Part shown: positions 9,180-16,759 of the stretch, in pieces
Layout: each line of letters opens with the position of its first letter
Numbering within the stretch: the stretch's first letter is position 1
Source: Cupriavidus campinensis
GTDB lineage: Bacteria; Pseudomonadota; Gammaproteobacteria; Burkholderiales; Burkholderiaceae
DNA: 64,000 nt
Assembly (NCBI RefSeq): GCF_905397395.1
Contig: NZ_CAJPVH010000020.1
Coordinates: forward strand, 29,999-93,998
Direction: 5' to 3'
The notes under the pieces: model-generated
The model's database searches: none
What the model was told of the DNA's origin: nothing
Seen by the model: only the letters and a program-made list of their open reading frames with translations
Position numbers and translations under genes: made by a program

Positions 9180-10130
9180 CTAGAAGGGAGAAGATCCGAT
9201 GGATGCGCCGGCACTTTCGATGGTGATGGCAAAGCCAATGCCGAGGAAAGTGCCGTCCTTGTTGGGATTGAGGATGGCCGTGACGATGCCCACCACCTCG
9301 CCGTTCATGTTGACCAGCGGCCCGCCCGAGTTGCCCGGGTTGGCGGCGGCGTCGAACTGGATCAGCTTGTCCAGTTTCTGCTTGTTGTCCGGCGAGACGA
9401 ACTGGCGGTCCAGCCCGGACACCACGCCGGCGGAGACGGACGGGCCGATGCCGAACGGAAAGCCCACCGCCACGACTTCGGCACCGGGCGCCAGCTCCCG
9501 GCTGGAGCCGAGCGTGGCCGCCGGCAGGTCGTCGGGGATGGATTTGGCCTGGAGGATGGCGATGTCCTTTTCCGGAATCGCCTGGAGGATGGAAGCCTCG
9601 GCGATGTGCCCGTCATGGAAGCGGATTTCCACGCGGCTGGCGTCGGCAATGACGTGGTGATTGGTGATGACGATGCCACTTTCGGTCACGACCACGCCGG
9701 TACCGATCTGGCGCTCCTCGGTCTTGTGGTCGGGCATGCCTTCCGCGGCGATTTCGTCACGCGGCGGGGCGGGGGTTGGCGTGGGCGAAGGTGCGGAGAA
9801 CTTTGGCGAGGATTTTGGCGACGGCCTGGTGGGTGCCTTGGCGGATGGCGCCGGCTTGCTGTCAGGCGCCGCCGGTGCCGGCTTCGCCTTGTCTTCCCCT
9901 GGCGCGTAGCTGCGGACTTCCACCACTGACTCGCGCACTGCCTCTGCGGCGCGCGCCGTGCGCGACGGCAGGCTTTTGGTTTGCAGCGTATGGAGCACGG
10001 CCGAATCGATGTCTGCCTGCGTGGGCGCGCGCGGCGAGGCCGGCTGCATCAGCCAGGCGACGCCCACGCCAGCGATGAACACGAGCGCGACTGCCGCCGA
10101 GAGCCATCCGTAGATCGTCACCCGTTTCAT
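9180..10130 (-). CDS. Membrane-anchored trypsin-like serine protease without PDZ domain
   Basis: A 316-residue S1C (DegP-like) protease. The chosen ATG (MKRVTIYGW) gives one N-terminal membrane anchor (about residues 7-27); a longer upstream frame has no support. A Pro/Lys/Ser-rich linker (about 84-127) leads to the protease fold with catalytic His159 (TNHHVIAD), Asp189 (EKDIAIL) and Ser268 (GNSGGP). The chain ends shortly after the protease fold (GIGFAITIESA) and lacks the one or two PDZ domains normal in DegP/DegS proteins. First gene of the operon with MoxR, DUF58 and vWA, which suggests it processes or is regulated by that complex in the periplasm; this link is inference from position. 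Confidence 0.88.
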   Translation of the reverse strand: MKRVTIYGWLSAAVALVFIAGVGVAWLMQPASPRAPTQADIDSAVLHTLQTKSLPSRTARAAEAVRESVVEVRSYAPGEDKAKPAPAAPDSKPAPSAKAPTRPSPKSSPKFSAPSPTPTPAPPRDEIAAEGMPDHKTEERQIGTGVVVTESGIVITNHHVIADASRVEIRFHDGHIAEASILQAIPEKDIAILQAKSIPDDLPAATLGSSRELAPGAEVVAVGFPFGIGPSVSAGVVSGLDRQFVSPDNKQKLDKLIQFDAAANPGNSGGPLVNMNGEVVGIVTAILNPNKDGTFLGIGFAITIESAGASIGSSPF

Positions 10131-10205
10131 TGCTGCTCCCGAGGTCCCGTCCCGCCGTGGAAAATACAGTACCATCGTTCTCACTCACGCGCCAAGGAGC
10201 AGGGC

Positions 10206-11270
10206 ATGCAGTTTCTCTGGCCGCAAATGCTCTGGCTGCTGCTGGCGCTTCCGCTGCTGGCCGCCGCCTATCTCTATCTGCTGGCACGGCGGAAGAAGAC
10301 CGCGCTGCTTTATGCCAGCCTGGCGCTGCCCCGCGCCGCGCTGGGCTCGCGCCAGCGGCTGCGGCGCCATATTCCACCCCTGCTGTTCTTCGGGGCGCTG
10401 GCCCTGGCGCTGCTGGCATGCGCGCGCCCCAGCGCCACCATCACCCTGCCATCGGACACCGTCACGCTGGTCCTGTCCATGGACATCTCCCGCAGCATGG
10501 AGGCCACCGACGTGGCGCCCACGCGCATCAGCGCCGCGCAGCAGGCGGCGCGGGACCTCATCATCGGGCTGCCGGCCAATGTGCGCCTGGGCATCGTGTC
10601 CTTCGCCACCACTGCCACGGTGGTGCTGCCGCCCACCAACAACCGGCAGGACATGCTGGAAGCACTCGAACGCTTCCAGCTCCAGCGCGGCACGGCAACC
10701 GGCAGTGGGCTGATCCAGGCACTGGCGGTGCTGTTTCCCGACGATGGCATCGACCTGGAAGACATCCTGTTCAATGGCATGTCGGCCCGCCCCGGGCGCG
10801 GCCCACGCTCACTGGACGAGGCCGCGTCGGCCGATGCCGCGCGCAAGCGCGACCAGGAACGGGAGGCGGTGCAGCCGGGCTCGTATCGGCACGGCGCGGT
10901 GATCCTGCTGAGTGACGGACGGCGCACCACAGGCCCGGACCCGGCGGAAGCCGCGCGCATGGCGGCCCAGCGGGGCGTGCGTGTCTATACGGTGGGGTTT
11001 GGGTCCACGCAGGGCGGCGCGGCGGGGGAATCGAACCTGTCTTATTTCATGCAGCTCGATGAACCGGCGCTGCGCGCGGTGGCGACGATAACGGGCGGGG
11101 AGTACTTCCAGGCGGGGTCGGCAGCCGACCTGAGCCAGGTCTATCGCCAGCTCAGTGCCCGCTTTGCGCTGGAACACAAGGAAACCGAGGTGAGCGCGCT
11201 GCTGGCGGCGTCGTCGGTGTTGCTGCTGGTGGCGGCGTGCGCCTTGTCGATGCTGTGGTTCCGGCGGTGA
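10206..11270 (+). CDS. Second vWA-domain membrane protein, BatA-like paralogue
   Basis: A 354-residue protein with an AAGGAG site before the ATG. It opens with MQFLWPQMLWLLLALPLL, closely matching the N-terminus of the vWA protein at the far end of the divergent operon, then a second helix (about 58-72), a vWA domain with an intact MIDAS (MDISRS: Asp93, Ser95, Ser97), the RGTATGSGL threonine and LLSDGR aspartate, and a C-terminal helix. A charged insertion (about 180-215, rich in Asp/Arg/Glu) distinguishes it from its paralogue. Only 75 bases separate it from the divergent protease gene, so both units probably share regulation. Two BatA-like proteins for one MoxR/DUF58 pair is reminiscent of BatA/BatB pairs. 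Confidence 0.88.
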   Translation: MQFLWPQMLWLLLALPLLAAAYLYLLARRKKTALLYASLALPRAALGSRQRLRRHIPPLLFFGALALALLACARPSATITLPSDTVTLVLSMDISRSMEATDVAPTRISAAQQAARDLIIGLPANVRLGIVSFATTATVVLPPTNNRQDMLEALERFQLQRGTATGSGLIQALAVLFPDDGIDLEDILFNGMSARPGRGPRSLDEAASADAARKRDQEREAVQPGSYRHGAVILLSDGRRTTGPDPAEAARMAAQRGVRVYTVGFGSTQGGAAGESNLSYFMQLDEPALRAVATITGGEYFQAGSAADLSQVYRQLSARFALEHKETEVSALLAASSVLLLVAACALSMLWFRR

Positions 11271-11290
11271 GTACCGGCAGCGCCGGCATG

Positions 11291-11339
11291 CCGAGGCACC
11301 CGCAAGGTGCCCCGGCGCCCCGGCGCCTCGGTGCCTCGG
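11291..11339. terminator. Hairpin between convergent genes, probable bidirectional terminator
   Basis: CCGAGGCACC (11291-11300) pairs perfectly with GGTGCCTCGG (11330-11339); the GC-rich interior can pair further. It lies between the vWA gene and the oppositely oriented small exported protein gene. No long T-run follows on either strand, so intrinsic termination strength is uncertain. Confidence 0.5.
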
Positions 11340-11346
11340 GGCTGGA

Positions 11347-11769
11347 TCAGGCGCCGTCCAGGAAGGGGCTGCGCTGGCCGAGCCGCGTGCCCAGTGCGTC
11401 AGGCGGCAGGGTAGTGTTGGCCGCCGCGCTCGGGTCCATCGCCGGACTGACGGCCGGGGCGACCGGTGCTGAAGTCGGTGCCGCCATGGGCGCGCCCGCC
11501 GTGGGCGGCACGCCGTATTGGACCGACTGGCCCGAGCCTTGCGCGTAGGTGTCGGGTGCAGCAGTCGGCACGCCTGGTTGCGCGCCCTGTTGCGTGCCCT
11601 GTTGCGCGCCCACCGTGGACGGCGCGGCCGACTGCATCGGCGGCTGACCCTGTTGCACCGGTGGCGCCGGCTGCACCGGCTGGGCTGGCAGCGTCTGCTG
11701 CGCCAGCAGCGGGTAAGACGCGATCATCGCACCAGCCATCAACAGGGATTTCGCCAGATGTTGCTTCAT
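11347..11769 (-). CDS. Small exported Pro/Gln/Ala-rich protein of unknown function
   Basis: A 140-residue protein with an excellent ribosome site (AGGAGGTA, seven bases before the ATG). The first 23 residues form a Sec signal (MKQHLAKSLLMAGAMIASYPLLAQ). The mature chain is low-complexity, dominated by Pro, Gln, Ala and Thr (for example QPVQPAPPVQQGQPPMQ), with no cysteines and no recognisable domain; it is probably disordered in the periplasm or outside the cell. The strong ribosome site and clean signal sequence argue that it is a real gene. I do not recognise a family. It stands alone, between the vWA gene and the CaiB gene, which end toward it. Confidence 0.7.
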   Translation of the reverse strand: MKQHLAKSLLMAGAMIASYPLLAQQTLPAQPVQPAPPVQQGQPPMQSAAPSTVGAQQGTQQGAQPGVPTAAPDTYAQGSGQSVQYGVPPTAGAPMAAPTSAPVAPAVSPAMDPSAAANTTLPPDALGTRLGQRSPFLDGA

Positions 11770-11906
11770 TCGTGTACCTCCTAAAACGCCTACAGGCTTG
11801 GGAGTGACCACTGTAGCGTCGAGGCACCTGACATTCTGTTTGATTGTGCAACTGACATTTACGAGCCTTGCACGCCACGCCAAGGCCGGTTAGATACGCG
11901 CGCGTA

Positions 11907-11921
11907 CCCCGTTTAGCGGGG
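11907..11921 (-). terminator. Short hairpin after the CoA-transferase gene
   Basis: CCCCG and CGGGG arms around a five-base loop lie directly downstream of the CaiB stop on the minus strand. The stem is short and no U-run follows, so it is only a weak terminator candidate. Confidence 0.3.
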
Positions 11922-11922
11922 C

Positions 11923-13113
11923 CTACACCCGGAACTCGGCCAGCAGCCGGGCCCGGTCCTGATCCAGCGCCGGCGGGTTCCGCACGCCTGACAGGGCGTC
12001 TGCCGTGCCGATCTTGACGGGGTTGCCGGCCACGCGCAGCGCCTTGCCGTTGCCAATGCCGATGTCCAGCAGCATGCCGCGCGCCGCCACGTGCGCGTTC
12101 TCGACCAGTTCTGGCACGCCGTTGAGTGGACCATGCGGCACCCCGGCGGCTTCCAGCGCGGCTTCCCACTCCGCCGTGGTGGCATCGGCCAAGCGGGCCT
12201 CGAGCGCCTCTTTCAGCGCGGCGTGGTGCTCGTTGCGGGCCGGCACCGTGGCGAAGCGCGGGTCCCGCGCCCATTCCTCTCGCCCCAGCGCCGTGCAGAG
12301 TGTCGTGAACAGCGCATCGTTGCCCACGGCGATGACGATGAAGCCGTCCCGGGTGGCGAACATGTCGAACGGGGTGATCGACGGATGCCGCGTGCCCAGC
12401 GGCTTCGGCACCCCGCCCGTGGCCGAGTAACGCGCGATGGGGTTCTCCAGCAACGCCACCTGGCAGTCGAGCATCGAGATGTCCACCCGTTCGCCCAGCC
12501 CCGTGGCCGCCCGTTTGAGCAGCGCGGACTGGATGCCGATGGTGGCGTACAGCCCCGCGCCGATATCGCCAATCGATACGCCCACGCGTGCCGGGTTGCC
12601 GCCGGCCTCGCCGGTCACGCTCATCAGGCCGCCCATGGCCTGCACCACCATGTCGTACGCCGGGCGGTTCCGGTAGGGACCGGTCTGCCCGAAGCCGGAA
12701 ATCGACGCGAAGACCAGCTTCGGGTAGCGCGCGTGCAGCGCGGCCCAGGTGTAGCCGAGCTTCTCCATCACGCCGGCGCGGAAGTTCTCGATCAGCACGT
12801 CGGCTGTCTCCAGCATCTTGTCGAGCACCTTGCGGTCGTCCGGCTGCTTGAGGTCCAGCGCGATCGATTCCTTGTTCCGGTTGATGGAGGCGAAGTAGGC
12901 CGACTCGCCATCCACGAACGGGCCCACCTGACGCGAGTCGTCGCCGCCGTCGGGGTGCTCGATCTTGATGACGCGTGCGCCAAGGTCGGCCAGCATCATC
13001 GTGCAATAGGGGCCGGACAGCACCCGCGTGAGATCCACCACGGTGAGGCCCGCCAGCGGCAACTGGCCCTGACCCGCCGGGGGCGTGTTGGGGGGGATGG
13101 TCGGATTGGTCAT
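11923..13113 (-). CDS. CaiB/BaiF-family (class III) CoA transferase
   Basis: A 396-residue family III CoA transferase. The ATG chosen is preceded by GGAG at a six-base distance; two further in-frame starts lie 4 and 7 codons upstream with poorer sites. Family motifs are clear: LAGLTVVDLTRVLSGPYCTMMLADLGARVIKIE at the N-terminus, SINRNKESIALDLK, and the RPAYDMVVQAMGG segment carrying the catalytic aspartate (about Asp154) that forms the acyl-enzyme anhydride. It would move CoA between a dicarboxylate or other acid and a succinyl/acetyl donor. Last gene in an operon with a crotonase-like protein and a Bug receptor, so it probably activates the acid that the receptor captures. The specific acid cannot be read. 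Confidence 0.9.
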   Translation of the reverse strand: MTNPTIPPNTPPAGQGQLPLAGLTVVDLTRVLSGPYCTMMLADLGARVIKIEHPDGGDDSRQVGPFVDGESAYFASINRNKESIALDLKQPDDRKVLDKMLETADVLIENFRAGVMEKLGYTWAALHARYPKLVFASISGFGQTGPYRNRPAYDMVVQAMGGLMSVTGEAGGNPARVGVSIGDIGAGLYATIGIQSALLKRAATGLGERVDISMLDCQVALLENPIARYSATGGVPKPLGTRHPSITPFDMFATRDGFIVIAVGNDALFTTLCTALGREEWARDPRFATVPARNEHHAALKEALEARLADATTAEWEAALEAAGVPHGPLNGVPELVENAHVAARGMLLDIGIGNGKALRVAGNPVKIGTADALSGVRNPPALDQDRARLLAEFRV

Positions 13114-13130
13114 TGCATGCTCCATGTCTT

Positions 13131-14126
13131 TCAATCGATCTTCGCGCCGCTGGAGACCGCCAGGTCCACGCCGATCCGGCCTTCGCGCGCCGCGTATTCC
13201 TGGAATTCGGCCACCGAGGCGGAGACGGCCACCTCATCGCCCTGCATCAGGAATTTCTTCTTCAGTTCGGGGTTGGCCATGACCTTGGCGGTGGCCGCGT
13301 AGAGCTTGTCGATGATCTCGGGCGGCGTCTTGGCGGGCGCGAACAGGCCGTACCACGCGGAGAGGTCGTAGCCCTTCACGCCGCCCTCGGCGATGGTCGG
13401 CAACTGGGGGTTGGCCGGCGAGCGCTGGGCGGACGTCACGGCAATCGGCACGATCTTGCCGGTGTCGATCATCGGCTTGACGGACGGCGCCGTGCCGAAG
13501 GTGAGCTGCACATCGCCGGCGGCCACGGCCTGTGCGGACGGCGCGCCGCCCTTGTATGGCACGTGGGTCATCTTCACGCCGGCCAGTTTGGTGAAGTAGA
13601 CGCCGGCCAGATGGGTGATGACGCCGTTGCCGGAGGACGAATAGTTCAGCGAGCCCGGGTGCGCCTTGGCCTGCGCCACGAGGTCGGCCACGTTGCGGAT
13701 GCCGGTGTCCTTGTTGACGGCGAGGATCATCGGCGCCGCCACCAGCCGCGTGATGGGGATGAAGTCGGCCGGCTCGTACCTGATGGATTTGTAGAGCACC
13801 TTGTCGCCGCCCATCAGGCTGGCCGTGGCGATGTAGAGCGTGTAGCCGTCCGGCGGTGCCTTGGCGACGAACTCGGCGGCGATGGTGGTGCCCGCGCCGG
13901 GCCGGTTATCGACGATGACGGGCTGGCCCAGTTCGCGGCTCAGCGCATCGCCATAGAGCCGCGCCGTGTTGTCCGCGCCGCCGCCGGCGGGAAAGCCGAT
14001 GACAAGGCGGATGGGTTTGGTCGGGTAGGCCGTCTGCGGCGAAGCCTGCGCAGGTACGGCGGTGGCGATGAGGGCCAGCGTGGCCAGGGCGGCCAGGGAC
14101 TGCGTGGATACGGGGGTCTTTGTCAT
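13131..14126 (-). CDS. Bug-family tripartite-tricarboxylate substrate-binding protein
   Basis: A 331-residue periplasmic receptor with a Sec signal ending near VPAQASP and a strong GGAGGAG ribosome site. Typical Bug (TctC) features follow: YPTKPIRLVIGFPAGGGADNTARL at the mature N-terminus, VDNRPGAG near residue 75, HVPYKGGAPS in the second lobe, and a PEIIDKLYAA segment near the end. Bug proteins bind carboxylates in the periplasm; most, as here, have no adjacent TctA/TctB membrane genes. It lies between the crotonase-like and CaiB genes with short gaps and no separate promoter evident, so it likely reports or delivers the operon's acid substrate. Confidence 0.93.
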   Translation of the reverse strand: MTKTPVSTQSLAALATLALIATAVPAQASPQTAYPTKPIRLVIGFPAGGGADNTARLYGDALSRELGQPVIVDNRPGAGTTIAAEFVAKAPPDGYTLYIATASLMGGDKVLYKSIRYEPADFIPITRLVAAPMILAVNKDTGIRNVADLVAQAKAHPGSLNYSSSGNGVITHLAGVYFTKLAGVKMTHVPYKGGAPSAQAVAAGDVQLTFGTAPSVKPMIDTGKIVPIAVTSAQRSPANPQLPTIAEGGVKGYDLSAWYGLFAPAKTPPEIIDKLYAATAKVMANPELKKKFLMQGDEVAVSASVAEFQEYAAREGRIGVDLAVSSGAKID

Positions 14127-14156
14127 GGTGGGTGTCTCCTCCGGGTAGCTGTATCG

Positions 14157-14918
14157 CTACTTGCCGCTGAATACCGGCTGGCGCTTTTCCTTCCACGCCG
14201 CCGCGCCTTCCCGGAGATCTGCCGAGGTCTCCGAGCGATGAATGTCCCGCGCCAGCGCGTCGGCATCGAGCGTGCCGCGCGCCAGCGCGTTGAGGTGCTG
14301 CTTCATGCCGAGCAGGGCGATGGGCGCCATGCCGGCCAGCTGGGCAGACAGTTGGTCCACCCGCGCGTGGAGCGCCGCCGGCTCGACCATCTCGGTCAGG
14401 AAGCCGATGTCCAGCATGGTGGCGGCGTCGATGCGGTCGGTGGTCAGGAACAGGCGCTTGGCGGCGTTCAGGCCGAGCCGCGACACGTAGCGCGCCATGC
14501 CGCCGCGATAGAAGTGCAGGCCCAGGCGGGCGGCCGGCATGAACATGTCGCAGCCGGGCACGCCGATGCGGAAGTCGCACGCGAGGCAGAGATCGGTGGC
14601 GCCGCCGTAGACGCCGCCGTTGATGGCGGCGATGGTGACCGGGCGGGCGGCCTCGATGACGTCCATGACTTCGCCGAAGTTCAGCGCACCTTCGTCAGAC
14701 TTGCCGGCCAGCGAGCCGATGTCGTAGCCGCTGCAGAAATACTTGCCGGCGCTGACGAAGCGGAGCACCAGCACGCGCTCCATCTCGTTGACCGCCTCGA
14801 TATGATTCCGTATGGCGCGTAGATCACCCGGGTTGAGGCGGTTGGCGACCTCGGGGCGGCGCAGCGCGATCGTGGCGACGGCGCCGTCCACAGTGAGCAG
14901 AGGCGAGTTATCATCCAT
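14157..14918 (-). CDS. Enoyl-CoA hydratase/isomerase-family (crotonase fold) protein
   Basis: A 253-residue crotonase-fold protein. The CoA-binding and oxyanion-hole segments are present: RRPEVANRLN near the start, SAGKYFCSGYDIGSL (about 56-70) and AAINGGVYGGATDLCLACDFRIG (about 97-119). The two glutamates used by classic hydratases are not in their usual contexts: the GGGCEL position reads GGATDL (Asp instead of Glu) and the PE-I-G segment reads ARLGLHFYRGG. It may therefore catalyse isomerisation, decarboxylation or thioester hydrolysis rather than hydration. First gene of the crotonase-Bug-CaiB operon, divergent from a GntR regulator with only 80 bases between the two starts. Confidence 0.85.
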   Translation of the reverse strand: MDDNSPLLTVDGAVATIALRRPEVANRLNPGDLRAIRNHIEAVNEMERVLVLRFVSAGKYFCSGYDIGSLAGKSDEGALNFGEVMDVIEAARPVTIAAINGGVYGGATDLCLACDFRIGVPGCDMFMPAARLGLHFYRGGMARYVSRLGLNAAKRLFLTTDRIDAATMLDIGFLTEMVEPAALHARVDQLSAQLAGMAPIALLGMKQHLNALARGTLDADALARDIHRSETSADLREGAAAWKEKRQPVFSGK

Positions 14919-14988
14919 TCCGAAATATCTCCCTGGTGTCTTGATATATTCACGAAGCCTACAGATATTTTTTTTCTAGGACAAAAGA

Positions 14989-14998
14989 GGGTATACCC
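14989..14998. promoter_or_regulatory. Perfect 10-bp dyad before the GntR gene, possible operator
   Basis: GGGTATACCC abuts the GTG start of the GntR/FCD regulator and overlaps its Shine-Dalgarno region (AGAGG). An AT-rich stretch between the divergent genes (around 14940-14980) likely holds both promoters. A short dyad at this place fits autoregulation; binding is inference. Confidence 0.4.
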
Positions 14999-15655
14999 GT
15001 GCAATCACTCCAGGATCGCATCCGAGAAAACGTGGTGTCGGCCATTCAGACCGGCGCGCTGCCCCCGGGGGCACAGATCGACGAGAAGGCGCTGGCCGAT
15101 GCGTTCGACAGCTCGCGCACGCCGGTGCGCGAGGCGCTGCTGATGCTGGCCGCGCAGGGGCTGGTGACCATCGTGCCGCGCGCCGGCATGTTCGTGCACC
15201 GGCCGACCGCCGCCGAACTGGTGGCGATGTTCGAAACCCTGGCCGAGATGGAGGGCGTGGTGGCGCGGCTGGCGACCCAGCGCATCACTGCTGCCGGCAA
15301 GAAAGTGCTGGCCAATGCGCATGAGGCGGCGGCCGAGCACGTTGAGCGCGGAGATACTGCGGGCTATATCGAAGCCAACCGCAAATTCCACGACGTGCTG
15401 TACCAGGCTGCAGCCAATCCGTTCCTGTCGGAGCAGATCGTGCAGCTGCGCCGCCGGCTGGCGATCTACTGGCAGAAGAAGGGCCTCATCAACGACGCCC
15501 GCGTACCCAGCTCCCACCGCGAGCACGGGCATGTGGTGGAGGCGGTGCTGGCGGGCAATGCCGACGTCGCCGCCGAGGCCATGCGGACCCATATCTCGGC
15601 GGGCGGCAAGGCCATCGCCGATCTCGTGTTGCTGGCCAGCGCGGGGGTGGAGTAG
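14999..15655 (+). CDS. GntR-family regulator, FadR/FCD subfamily
   Basis: A 218-residue regulator starting with GTG. The N-terminal winged helix-turn-helix (about residues 5-68) has IDEKALADAFDSSRTPVREALLMLAAQGLV, the standard GntR recognition segment. The C-terminal part is an all-helical FCD ligand domain; the metal-binding pattern is visible as the D/N...H...H series (NRKFHDVLY near 125 and EHGHVVEAVLAGN near 175, then RTHI near 198). FCD regulators usually sense carboxylates or acyl compounds. It is divergent from the crotonase-Bug-CaiB operon and very probably controls it. Confidence 0.9.
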   Translation: MQSLQDRIRENVVSAIQTGALPPGAQIDEKALADAFDSSRTPVREALLMLAAQGLVTIVPRAGMFVHRPTAAELVAMFETLAEMEGVVARLATQRITAAGKKVLANAHEAAAEHVERGDTAGYIEANRKFHDVLYQAAANPFLSEQIVQLRRRLAIYWQKKGLINDARVPSSHREHGHVVEAVLAGNADVAAEAMRTHISAGGKAIADLVLLASAGVE

Positions 15656-15663
15656 GGCGCGCA

Positions 15664-15715
15664 GTGCAATCCGCGCCGTGCAATCCACGCCGTGCAATCC
15701 ACGCCGTGCAATCCA
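15664..15715 (+). repeat. Tandem repeat, 14-bp unit, 3.7 copies
   Basis: Units of GTGCAATCCACGCC (first copy with one change) repeat without spacers just after the GntR stop. Copies start at 15664, 15678, 15692 and 15706. Non-coding; likely arose by slippage. Confidence 0.9.
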
Positions 15716-15825
15716 GATAGCCAGTCCGCCCTATGGTAGAAATGCCACACAAGTTCTGGTAACTCTCCCGGGTCCGGCGCATGCCTGCGCCGCAAGACAT
15801 CTCACCCATACCCAGGAGTTTTCCG

Positions 15826-16578
15826 ATGCGAGGCTTGTTCGTCGCGATCATCGCGGCCTGCGTTTCGGTCGTCGCCAGCGCGGAGATCGTGTGGCCGCCG
15901 AATGCCGGTGGCGGCTTCACCCGCAATGGTCTCTGGCGCAACGTGCAGGCGCGTTGCCTCACGGCCGGCGCGCCGCGCCATGCCGATTGCGCCGTGGTTG
16001 ACCGCGACCGGGGCCTCGTGCTCTACAAGGACGCCGTCGGCGCCTCTCACTACCTCGTAATTCCCGATCACCCCGTTACGGGCGTGGAAGACCCGCGCGT
16101 CTGGACCGGCCCGCGCGCCAACGGCTGGGCCTTCGGGTGGGAAGAACGCCAGATCGTGGCGAGGGCGGTCGGCAAGCCGGTGCCCGATACGCTGATCGGC
16201 CTGGCCGTGAATTCCAGGGCCTCCCGGAGCCAGGACCAGCTCCATATCCATCTGGACTGCATCAGCGGCGCCGCTCAGAAGTTTCTGAATCAGAGCGGCA
16301 TCACGCCGACGTGGGGGGCGTTCACGTTCGCAGGGAAGCGCGTGCTGGCGAAGCGCGTGCCGGCGGACCAGCCGGTGCTGGCCTTCAATCCGTTCGATGA
16401 AGTGCGTGGAGACATGGGTACGGCACCGGGCACCGCCATCGCGCCGCAGGACCGGGGCATCTTTCTCGCCTACACCGGCGGCAGCTTTGTCGTAGTGGAC
16501 GAGCCGGTCGATCTCGCGCCCGGCAACAACGGCCACGCCAGCGACTTCCTGGACCGCCGCTGCAAGCTCGGCCGATAG
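15826..16578 (+). CDS. cdh: Exported CDP-diacylglycerol pyrophosphatase (Cdh family)
   Basis: A 250-residue protein with a signal/anchor segment (MRGLFVAIIAACVSVVASA) and CAGGAG before the ATG. The mature chain matches the Cdh family of HIT-like fold hydrolases: CAVVDRDRGLVLYKD, HYLVIPDHPVTGVEDP, and the histidine motif QDQLHIHLDC (His140, His142, Asp144), where one histidine acts as nucleophile. Cdh splits CDP-diacylglycerol into phosphatidic acid and CMP at the membrane. It is followed by the VgrG/phospholipase island on the same strand after a 180-base gap, so it may be an independent gene. Length agrees with the family. Confidence 0.88.
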   Translation: MRGLFVAIIAACVSVVASAEIVWPPNAGGGFTRNGLWRNVQARCLTAGAPRHADCAVVDRDRGLVLYKDAVGASHYLVIPDHPVTGVEDPRVWTGPRANGWAFGWEERQIVARAVGKPVPDTLIGLAVNSRASRSQDQLHIHLDCISGAAQKFLNQSGITPTWGAFTFAGKRVLAKRVPADQPVLAFNPFDEVRGDMGTAPGTAIAPQDRGIFLAYTGGSFVVVDEPVDLAPGNNGHASDFLDRRCKLGR

Positions 16579-16674
16579 ATCAGGGGCGCTTGGGAAGGGG
16601 CTGGCCGGACCTCAGGAGATTCCGAGAAACCCTAGGAAAATCAACGAATTAGCTACACATGACGTAGCGCAAAC

Positions 16675-16691
16675 AGCGCGCTTTGCGCGCT
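16675..16691. other. GC hairpin in the leader region before vgrG
   Basis: AGCGCGC, a TTT loop and GCGCGCT form a perfect 7-bp stem about 70 bases before the vgrG start. It could terminate weak read-through from the Cdh gene or structure the vgrG leader; no U-run follows. Confidence 0.4.
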
Positions 16692-16759
16692 TCCGGCGCC
16701 ATCGAAACGGAGTACGGTTCTGCCGCAAATCCAAGTCGATGGGGAGGGAAGTGAAAGCA

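Noticed and set aside
6108..11270. A vWA-MoxR ternary conflict (defence) system
   Set aside because: The vWA proteins have the membrane layout of BatA and DUF58 is present, as in ordinary MoxR operons. No VMAP-like protein or toxin effector domain is seen; the protease alone is not enough.
15664..15715. CRISPR-like short repeats here and at 39322-39366
   Set aside because: Units are 14 and 8 bp and directly adjoining, with no unique spacers and no cas genes; they are simple tandem repeats.
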